Shown here piece by piece: positions 1 through 5,136 of a DNA stretch of 5,136 bases (positions within the stretch are counted from its first letter, which is position 1; the number at the start of each line of letters is the position of its first letter). Origin of the DNA: Alphaproteobacteria bacterium. Its GTDB lineage: Bacteria; Pseudomonadota; Alphaproteobacteria; Caulobacterales; Maricaulaceae. The stretch is taken from positions 1 to 5,136 of the forward strand of contig JAUIEH010000235.1 of NCBI GenBank assembly GCA_030428405.1. Direction: 5' to 3'. Both the position numbers and the translations under genes were made by a program. Below the pieces are notes generated by a model that was not told the origin of the DNA, did no database searches, and saw only the letters and a list, made by a program, of their open reading frames with translations.

Positions 1-644
1 GGCTGGGAGAGAACTCGCAGCGCTTCTATGGATAAGCCCTGCCGTTGCGGGTCGTTTTCGGGCAACGAGGCGATGACGCCCGCCCAACGCTCAATAGCCG
101 CGTCAGCGTCCCCGCTTTCGAGTTCGGCGCGGCCGATAAACCAGTTCGCTGCTACGTTGTCCGGGTCCTCCGCCAGAGCCGCGTCAAAGGCGACACGCGC
201 GTCCGGTGAGATCGCGCCCTCATTCAGCGCGACGAGGCTGGCGCCAAATGCTGCGTAGGACGATGCGCTCGGCGCGAGCGCCACGACCCGCTCGCGCGCC
301 TGAACGGCTTCCATCACGCGACCCGCGCGCTCCAGCTCATCACCGAGGAAACGATAGACTTCAGGGTCGTCCGGACGTTCCTGCGACACGCGCTCAAGCA
401 GCGCCAGGCGTTGCGGTCCCGTCAGGTTTTGCGGAGGGGTGCGCCGCAACGCTTCTATGCGCGCAGCGTAGGGCGCGCCAGGCTGCGGCGGCGCGCCGCT
501 GAAGACGAACGCGCCAGCAGCGCCGATCAAGAGAACCGCCGCCAGCGCCGCCGCCGCAAGCCGGCTTTCGCGCAGCCACGGGCCCGCAATTGCGAACGCG
601 GCCGCGGCCCCGCCCAGAACGGCTGCAATCCAGAACGTCGCCAT
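1..644 (-). CDS. ccmI: c-type cytochrome biogenesis protein CcmI/CycH, N-terminal part (runs off the left edge)
   Basis: Reading the minus strand from an ATG at 644-642 gives 214 codons with no stop, still open at base 1. Visible residues: membrane helix 1 at about 4-20 (starting MATFWIAAVL), a short basic turn (PWLRESR), membrane helix 2 at about 29-48, a proline-rich linker, then TPR-type helical repeats at about 94-125, 128-161 and 162-196. The stretch around 138-196 (ISPDAR, then ALAEDPDNVAANWFIGRAEL, then AIERWAGVIASLP) matches the CcmI TPR pattern closely. In System I cytochrome c maturation, CcmI (CycH) sits in the inner membrane and its periplasmic TPR domain binds apocytochrome c and presents it to the CcmF/CcmH haem ligation complex. 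The start fits because helix 1 begins directly at the Met; only a weak AGGCG lies about 12 bases upstream. The gene begins 25 bases after the stop of the preceding gene on the same strand. Oddity: the usual cytoplasmic loop of about 60 residues between the two helices is missing. A general TPR membrane protein is the alternative, but the pattern favours CcmI. Confidence 0.85.
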   Translation of the reverse strand, partial: MATFWIAAVLGGAAAAFAIAGPWLRESRLAAAALAAVLLIGAAGAFVFSGAPPQPGAPYAARIEALRRTPPQNLTGPQRLALLERVSQERPDDPEVYRFLGDELERAGRVMEAVQARERVVALAPSASSYAAFGASLVALNEGAISPDARVAFDAALAEDPDNVAANWFIGRAELESGDADAAIERWAGVIASLPENDPQRQGLSIEALRVLSQ

Positions 645-654
645 CAAGGTGATA

Positions 655-666
655 TCGCCTAGGCGA
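655..666. repeat. 12-bp perfect palindrome in the gap before ccmI
   Basis: TCGCCTAGGCGA reads the same on both strands and occupies about half of the 25-base gap between the stop of the 803-residue protein gene (670) and the ccmI ATG (644). With no loop it would fold poorly as RNA, and no T-tract follows, so it is not a convincing terminator. It could be a protein-binding site on DNA, or chance in GC-rich sequence. It overlaps the only weak Shine-Dalgarno-like bases (AGGCG) for ccmI. Confidence 0.45.
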
Positions 667-669
667 GGC

Positions 670-3081
670 TCAGCGACAAGCCGCGCTGGCCGCGACTCTT
701 GCGCGGCGCATCAACACCGATGCCGGATTTCGCCCATCAAGCACCGCGACCAGCGCGACAATGGCCTCCATTTGCGCAATCGCCGCTTCGCGACGCGCAG
801 GCTCCACTGAGCCCGCCGCAGTGATCAGCGCATCGGCCTGAAGGTCGAGCCGATCTCGGATATGGGCGAGCGCCTTATTGCGCGCCGACGCAAAGGCCGC
901 GCGTTCATCAATGCCGGATGTGACGCGCAGGAACGTGACGGCGTCGACCGCGTCCCGGATCGCGCTCGCCTCAAGAGGCTTGTCCAACAACAGCCCCCCC
1001 ACGCCGGAACGGATGTCGCCGCGTCGCGGCGTTACGATCTCCACGCAGTTCACAGCGCGCGCGCAATGACGCTCAAGAATTGAGGCGGCGCGACTGCGCA
1101 TGGCGAATAATCGCTTGCCCCAGGCGCCCGTCTTCTGGATCTCAAACTCATCAGTCATGCCCGCGACGATCGCCGCGAAGCGCTCAACAGCGCGCAACAC
1201 GACGTCGGCGGACTGACCATCTTGAACGAATATGGAAATCTCGGCCTCGGCTTCATCGAGCAGCCAGTCGCCGACAATAGAGAAGTCGGTGCCTTCAATG
1301 AGATAATCGTAGCTTTGCCCCGCAATGCGACGCAGCGCCCGCATCACCTGCGCGGGGCGAATAAGGCGCGCTCCGAGAATCAAGAGCAAGGTTGGGCCGG
1401 CTTCGACAAACTCGCTCATCAGCGCTTCATACGCGCGGCGCATATTGGCGATGGCGCCTTCCTGAAGCTCCTCAATCCGGCGCGGCATTTGATCAAAAGC
1501 GAGATCGAAGATCGGCGTAGCCGCAATGACAGCAGCAAGCGCCACCCTTCGGCCTCCAGTACTGGGTTGCGCCGCGCGAAGCTCGGCCAAGATTTGCGGC
1601 GCAAGACTAGCCCGCAAATCATCAACATCATTGAGCACGGCAAGCGCCTGCGTTGGTCCGGAGGCCATGCGCATGCGCCGGGAAAGCTCGTCGAGGCCGT
1701 CTTCGCCATGAAGCTCAATCGCGCGCGACCAAATCGCCTCTGCTTCCTTGCGCGCAAACACTGTGCCCGGCGAACGCCTCTCAGCAGCAGCGTCCGGTTT
1801 TATCAGTGCACGGGCGTGAGCAAAAAAGCGCGCCCGCACCCGCCCCTCGCCGCGCGCATAGTCGATGCGCTCCTGCAATGCGCCGGCGACAGTCGCTCCG
1901 TGCACTTCTGCAGTGAAGGCGACGAGAAAACCTAACCGGTCACTAGCCTCAAGGCGCTGGCTCTCCTCGTCGTCGCACAATATCTCGATCAGCTCATCGG
2001 GATATTCGGCGACGATGCGCGCCAATAGCGCGTTCTCAGTCGCTGAACGCTTGGGCTCAAAACCAAGGCGTGCGGCGCCCTGCGACGAAGCGCGCAAATA
2101 GCGCAACGCCGACATGGCGCGGTCGCGTTGCGGCTGAGCGCCAAGCTTCGCCGTCGGCGAAGTCGGCGCGGCGCGTTGAAGCTCATCTTCACACGCATCA
2201 CATATACGCTCGAATAGGGAGCAGCTTCGCTCACGCGCAGCTTCGTATGCATCGCGCCAGGCGATTTCCATGCTTGCGCTGAACGACTCCTCGAACGCCG
2301 CATAAGCCGCAGAAATCGCATTGAGCGATTTGAGCGCTGCATCGAAGTCCGGTTCGCCGGCGTTGGTTTCCAACTCTCCGGCAAGCACAGACTGACGCTC
2401 AAAGGCGCGGGTAAGGACATCATCGAGCACGCCGCCCTCGCGAAGAGAATCGCGCCGGCTTTCCGGAAGATGCGCACAGGCCGCCGCAACAAGCAGCGGC
2501 GACGGCATACGCTCAATCAGCAAACTGACCAATGGCCCGACCGCGAGCGCGGCGACATCCTCGCAATGGCGCAGTCGCCCCTCTATGGCGTCGCCAAGCG
2601 CGCGCGGATCGACAAGCTCTAATCGCTCCGCATTCGACACAAGTTCGGACGCATGAGGCTCGAGCGCGCAAAGCGACGCGATCGCACGCAGCTCATCAGA
2701 CGAAACATCCGACGTCGCGACCGAAGAGACCGAGGCTTTCAGCGCCGACAAGACTTCCCGACCGCCTTTTTGCTGCAATTCAAGTATGGCGGTTCGCGGA
2801 TCAATTTCGGAAAGATTCGTCGCCTGTGCGCTGAAAAGCTGTAGCGCATTCACCGCCTCTTCCGATGCATAGGATTTGGAAATCAGTTCCCAGAATCGGA
2901 TCAGCGCGCGGCGGGTGAAACGGCCGCGACGGTCCTTAGTAGGCGTCGCCTCATCGCAGACCAATGTGTCGCACAGTTTGAACACGCCCGCCGCCTCGGC
3001 GAGCTTGAACGTCATGTCCGCCGAAGCAGCGCCGAGAAACGCTTCCAGTCGCGCAATTTTTTTATCGGCGGCCGCGGCCAT
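670..3081 (-). CDS. uncharacterised 803-residue helical protein
   Basis: ATG at 3081, TGA at 672-670. I do not recognise the family. The protein is rich in Ala, Leu, Arg and Glu, reads as almost continuous amphipathic helix, and resembles a helical-repeat (solenoid) or scaffold-like protein, although I see no clean TPR, HEAT or ankyrin consensus. There is no signal peptide: the N-terminus is MAAAADKKIARLEAF. Apolar stretches at about 181-205, 513-529, 562-574 and 773-781 are short and flanked by charges, so a cytosolic location is most likely. I see no Walker A, protease, kinase or DNA-binding motif. It has 12 Cys, including C37/C42 and a CxxC at 294-297 (ICDACEDE), too few paired motifs to argue for a zinc site. 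The most family-like segment by eye is about 560-612 (GPTLLLILGARLIRPAQVM, then QSYDYLIEGTDFSIVGDWLL). The start has only a weak A-rich site (AAAGAAA) in front; Met23 is a less likely alternative. Same-strand position 43 bases after the kinase and 25 bases before ccmI suggests co-transcription. Base and codon use look like the neighbours, so nothing points to recent transfer. The gene is surely real; its function is unknown. Confidence 0.9.
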   Translation of the reverse strand: MAAAADKKIARLEAFLGAASADMTFKLAEAAGVFKLCDTLVCDEATPTKDRRGRFTRRALIRFWELISKSYASEEAVNALQLFSAQATNLSEIDPRTAILELQQKGGREVLSALKASVSSVATSDVSSDELRAIASLCALEPHASELVSNAERLELVDPRALGDAIEGRLRHCEDVAALAVGPLVSLLIERMPSPLLVAAACAHLPESRRDSLREGGVLDDVLTRAFERQSVLAGELETNAGEPDFDAALKSLNAISAAYAAFEESFSASMEIAWRDAYEAARERSCSLFERICDACEDELQRAAPTSPTAKLGAQPQRDRAMSALRYLRASSQGAARLGFEPKRSATENALLARIVAEYPDELIEILCDDEESQRLEASDRLGFLVAFTAEVHGATVAGALQERIDYARGEGRVRARFFAHARALIKPDAAAERRSPGTVFARKEAEAIWSRAIELHGEDGLDELSRRMRMASGPTQALAVLNDVDDLRASLAPQILAELRAAQPSTGGRRVALAAVIAATPIFDLAFDQMPRRIEELQEGAIANMRRAYEALMSEFVEAGPTLLLILGARLIRPAQVMRALRRIAGQSYDYLIEGTDFSIVGDWLLDEAEAEISIFVQDGQSADVVLRAVERFAAIVAGMTDEFEIQKTGAWGKRLFAMRSRAASILERHCARAVNCVEIVTPRRGDIRSGVGGLLLDKPLEASAIRDAVDAVTFLRVTSGIDERAAFASARNKALAHIRDRLDLQADALITAAGSVEPARREAAIAQMEAIVALVAVLDGRNPASVLMRRARVAASAACR

Positions 3082-3091
3082 TTTCTTTGCG

Positions 3092-3107
3092 TTTCAACCG
3101 TTTGAAA
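3092..3107. repeat. inverted repeat TTTCAA-N4-TTGAAA in the kinase/803-residue gene gap
   Basis: Plus-strand 3092-3097 (TTTCAA) and 3102-3107 (TTGAAA) are perfect inverted copies separated by CCGT. The element lies within the 43-base gap between the kinase stop (3125) and the ATG at 3081, ending about 11 bases before that ATG. It is AT-rich in GC-rich surroundings. It could be a dyad operator for a promoter internal to the operon, or an RNA hairpin of six pairs with a four-base loop near the ribosome site. It is too weak, and lacks a following T-run on the minus strand, to be called a terminator. No convincing -35/-10 pair was seen. Confidence 0.5.
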
Positions 3108-3124
3108 GGGCTGGTGACTATCCC

Positions 3125-4600
3125 TTAGCCCCGGTTAACGCGCCGTTGCACCGAAGCGGCCGGAAGCTCCAGAGAAGCGGCCAGACCGCCCAATTCGCTT
3201 TCCGACAAGGTGAAACGACCACCATACGCGCGCGCCAAATCGTCAACGATTGAAAGTCCTAGCCCCGATCCCGGCGCCGCCTCGTCCAATCGTTGACCTC
3301 GTCTTATCGCTGATTCGCGTTGTTGCGGCGTCAATCCCGGACCGTCATCGCTCACAATGATCGTGAGGCGCGCAGCGTCTTGAGACGCAATCTCAACGTG
3401 GACGCGCCCGCGCGCCCATTTGAACGCGTTGTCCATCAGATTGCCGACCATTTCTTCGAGATCCTGACGCTCGCCGCGAAACGCCAGTTCGTCGGGACGC
3501 TTCGCTGTGAGCTCGATCGGTTGATCCGGGTACATGCGAGGCAATGTGCGGACGAGATCGTCCACGACTTCGCTGACCAGCGTGCGCGCGCCGATGGATT
3601 GAGCGCGCGCCGCCGCGCTTGCGCGTTTGAGGTGGTGATCGACCTGCGAGGACATGATCTGCGCTTGGCGCGCGGCCAGTTCGGCAAGCTCGCCATCCGC
3701 GGTTCGCGCCTCGTTCACCAAGACGGCGATCGGCGTCTTCAAAGCATGAGCCAGATTACCGACATGAGCGCGGGCGCGTTCGACCACGTCGCGATTGTGA
3801 TCGATGAGCTGGTTGAGTTCCTGTGCGAGCGGCGCAAGCTCGGCCGGCGCATCGCCTTCGAGGCGCTGGCTGCGCCCCTCGCGCACATCGGCGACGGCTT
3901 CGCGCATGCGGAATATCGGCGCCAGGCCGAACCGGACCTGGAGGAACACCGCCGCCACGAGGACGAGGACGAAGGGCGCGAGCAACGTCGCCGCGCGCCA
4001 GCTGAAACTATTGATATTGTCCTGGATCGGACCGAAATCGGCGCCCGCGCCGATGACATAGTCATGGCCGTCTTCCAGACGAAGGGCCAAGGCCTGCGTG
4101 CGCGCGCGGATCGTGTCGACCCCCTCCTCGGTTGACCATTCGATGAGGCCAAAACCCGATACGGCGTCGCCGCGCGACTCGATGGCTGAAAAAATCAGGA
4201 TGGGGTCGAGCGTGAAAACGCCCTCATAGACCGAGTTGGACTGGGCGACCTGGATGAAGCGGCCGGGCGGCGGGTCGCTCTCCACACGGACCAGCGTCCA
4301 GTAGCGGCCGCCAAACGGGGCGTTCATTCGGGAATCGTCGCTGACGCGCGTCCACACGGAAATGTCCGCGGCCGTTGATTGCTGGCGATAGCCGCCGCGA
4401 AAATTTATTTCGCCCTCTTCGTCGAACTCGACCACGCGCTCAACGGCGTGAACAGACGCGGTCAGGCTGTCATCGACGTCGCGAAAAATGGTGGAACGAT
4501 AAAGGGCGGCCAGTCCGAACGCGCCAAAGACAAGGAGCCCGAGCCCCCAGAGGGCTGCGAGCCCGACCAATCTGCGGACAAGAGAACCGCGCGCTCTCAC
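3125..4600 (-). CDS. feuQ: sensor histidine kinase, FeuQ/PhoQ type
   Basis: 491 residues from GTG at 4600 to TAA at 3127-3125. Order of parts: short basic N-terminus, membrane helix 1 (about 9-33), periplasmic sensor of about 165 residues (35-200) with acidic patches (DVDD, FDEEGEI, SDDSR) and a GRYW motif at 98-101, membrane helix 2 (about 203-221), a HAMP-like linker (222-275, with PAEL and LNQLI), the H-box GNLAHALKTP with phospho-acceptor His285, the N-box NLMDNAFK (Asn387, Asp390, Asn391), the G1 box DDGPG (418-422) and the G2 box GSGLGLSIV (444-452). All catalytic parts are intact. The HALKTP form of the H-box is typical of the PhoQ/FeuQ group. The enzyme should autophosphorylate on His285 and pass the phosphate to the regulator encoded just upstream. 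The GTG start overlaps the regulator stop (GTGA), so translation is probably coupled; no Shine-Dalgarno sequence is visible. In rhizobia FeuPQ affects ndvA expression or iron uptake and FeuQ is restrained by the small periplasmic protein FeuN; whether that applies here is inference. The family call is firm, the feuQ name less so. Confidence 0.92.
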   Translation of the reverse strand: MRARGSLVRRLVGLAALWGLGLLVFGAFGLAALYRSTIFRDVDDSLTASVHAVERVVEFDEEGEINFRGGYRQQSTAADISVWTRVSDDSRMNAPFGGRYWTLVRVESDPPPGRFIQVAQSNSVYEGVFTLDPILIFSAIESRGDAVSGFGLIEWSTEEGVDTIRARTQALALRLEDGHDYVIGAGADFGPIQDNINSFSWRAATLLAPFVLVLVAAVFLQVRFGLAPIFRMREAVADVREGRSQRLEGDAPAELAPLAQELNQLIDHNRDVVERARAHVGNLAHALKTPIAVLVNEARTADGELAELAARQAQIMSSQVDHHLKRASAAARAQSIGARTLVSEVVDDLVRTLPRMYPDQPIELTAKRPDELAFRGERQDLEEMVGNLMDNAFKWARGRVHVEIASQDAARLTIIVSDDGPGLTPQQRESAIRRGQRLDEAAPGSGLGLSIVDDLARAYGGRFTLSESELGGLAASLELPAASVQRRVNRG

Positions 4601-5136
4601 GCGGCCGGCGCGTCGCCGGGATCGATCAGCTTGTAGCCCATGCCGCGCACGGTCTCGATGCGCTCGGAGCCGATCTTTTTACGCAAGCGCCCGATAAAGA
4701 CTTCGATCGTGTTGGAGTCGCGGTCGAAATCCTGATCGTAAATGTGCTCAACCAGTTCGGTGCGCGAGACGACCTTGTCCTTGCAATGGGCCAGATAGCG
4801 CAGAATACGGAACTCATGCGCGGTGAGCTTGATCTGCGATCCGTCGACAAACGCGCGCGCTGCGCGGGTGTCCACGGTCAAGTCGCCGATTTCGATCATC
4901 GCAGAGCTATGCCCTGCCGAGCGGCGCAGCAAAGCGCGCAGCCGCGCGAGCAGCTCTTCGGTGTGAAATGGCTTGGTCAGGTAATCGTCGGCGCCCGCAT
5001 CGAAACCCGCGACTTTCTGCGACCACTGATCGCGCGCCGTCAGTATCAGGACCGGAAAGTCGCGGTTCTCCGAGCGCCACTTTTCCAGGACGCTGACGCC
5101 ATCCAGCTTGGGCAAACCGAGATCGAGGATAACGGC
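4597..5136 (-). CDS. feuP: OmpR/PhoP-family response regulator, FeuP-like, C-terminal part (N-terminus beyond the right edge)
   Basis: The frame is open from base 5136 to a TGA at 4599-4597, giving 179 visible residues; about 46 N-terminal residues with the acidic pocket are missing. The visible part begins AVILDLGLPKLDG, where Asp5 (bases 5124-5122) is the phospho-acceptor. The switch Thr33 (LTARD) and the conserved Lys55 (KPF) follow. After a linker near 72-82 comes the winged-helix DNA-binding domain (about 83-170) with LTAHEFRILRYL, the recognition helix region RDSNTIEVFIGRLRKKIG and the wing ETVRGMGYKL. The segment SRTELVEHIYDQDFDRDSNT is, by recall, characteristic of the FeuP/PhoP branch in alphaproteobacteria. 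Phosphorylated by the kinase that overlaps it by four bases, it should bind promoter DNA as a dimer. The promoter of this unit lies outside the window. A TTG at 5115-5113 could be mistaken for a start, but it falls inside the conserved DLGLP segment. The response-regulator call is nearly certain; the feuP name rests on remembered motifs. Confidence 0.93.
   Translation of the reverse strand, partial: AVILDLGLPKLDGVSVLEKWRSENRDFPVLILTARDQWSQKVAGFDAGADDYLTKPFHTEELLARLRALLRRSAGHSSAMIEIGDLTVDTRAARAFVDGSQIKLTAHEFRILRYLAHCKDKVVSRTELVEHIYDQDFDRDSNTIEVFIGRLRKKIGSERIETVRGMGYKLIDPGDAPAA
4605..4619 (-). promoter_or_regulatory. GC hairpin just upstream of the kinase GTG start
   Basis: In the minus-strand transcript CCGGCG-ACG-CGCCGG can form six G:C pairs with a three-base loop. 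It lies in the last codons of the regulator gene and ends four bases before the GTG at 4600, where a Shine-Dalgarno sequence would normally be. A ribosome finishing the regulator would melt it, so it may make kinase translation depend on regulator translation. The pairing is seen in the sequence; the role is inferred, and such stems also arise by chance in GC-rich genes. Confidence 0.4.

Noticed and set aside
16..459. Near-identical 15-base segments at 16-30 and 445-459 (one mismatch)
   Set aside because: Both lie in frame in ccmI and encode the same IEALR peptide. They look like chance or helical sequence similarity rather than a mobile or regulatory repeat.
28..662. Plus- and minus-strand short frames at the left end, out of frame with ccmI
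   Set aside because: The minus-strand frame from 644 gives two membrane helices and CcmI-like TPR repeats without a stop. The others give Arg/Ala-rich products typical of shadow frames.
952..963. CxxC (residues 294-297) and other Cys of the 803-residue protein as a metal site (considered across the gene)
   Set aside because: The Cys residues are scattered, with only one CxxC and no nearby second pair or His cluster, so a metal site is not supported from sequence alone.
1222..1935. Plus-strand open frame of 237 codons inside the 803-residue protein gene
   Set aside because: It is fully antisense to a much longer frame with clean spacing to its neighbours, and the translated product shows no domain pattern.
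3125..3138. Possible CtrA-like site (TTAG and TTAA half-sites)
   Set aside because: The spacing is six rather than seven bases, one half-site is imperfect, and the match lies within the last kinase codons.
3320..4135. Plus-strand open frame of 271 codons opposite the kinase
   Set aside because: It is antisense to a kinase with all catalytic motifs intact. Its product has no recognisable domain, and long antisense frames are expected in GC-rich coding DNA.
4597..5115. TTG at 5115 as the start of the response regulator
   Set aside because: The frame continues upstream to the window edge and encodes the conserved phospho-acceptor segment AVILDLG, so the gene is cut by the window and does not start there.

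Overview
The window reads as ordinary chromosomal DNA from a GC-rich alphaproteobacterium. The codon use, the abundant gcgc/cgcg tracts and the gene families together suggest the Caulobacterales/Hyphomonadales side of the class. The order is an inference from style; the class is well supported by the two-component pair and the CcmI type.

All four genes lie on the minus strand and are packed tightly, so the window is best read from right to left. (1) 5136-4597 is the C-terminal part of an OmpR/PhoP-family response regulator, closest by recall to FeuP of rhizobia; its N-terminus lies beyond the right edge. (2) 4600-3125 is a complete membrane sensor histidine kinase of the FeuQ/PhoQ type. It starts with GTG inside a 4-base GTGA overlap with the regulator stop. 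(3) After 43 bases, 3081-670 encodes a large 803-residue, probably helical and cytosolic protein that I cannot assign to a family. (4) After 25 bases, 644-1 is the start of ccmI (cycH), the membrane-anchored TPR chaperone that handles apocytochrome c in System I cytochrome c maturation. It runs off the left edge.

The likely picture is a sensor-regulator pair that responds to an envelope signal, with the unknown protein and the start of a cytochrome c maturation cluster immediately downstream on the same strand. In rhizobia the feuPQ genes also sit near the cycHJKL (ccmI-ccmE-ccmF-ccmH) cluster, so this is a rearranged version of a known neighbourhood. The main points of interest are the unassigned 803-residue protein, a CcmI that seems to lack the usual cytoplasmic loop between its two membrane helices, a GC hairpin just ahead of the coupled GTG start of the kinase, and small palindromes in both intergenic gaps. 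No mobile element, CRISPR array, RNA gene or clear terminator was seen. No stretch over 300 bases lacks a gene. I found no strong sign of a wholly new system; the 803-residue protein is the only real candidate.
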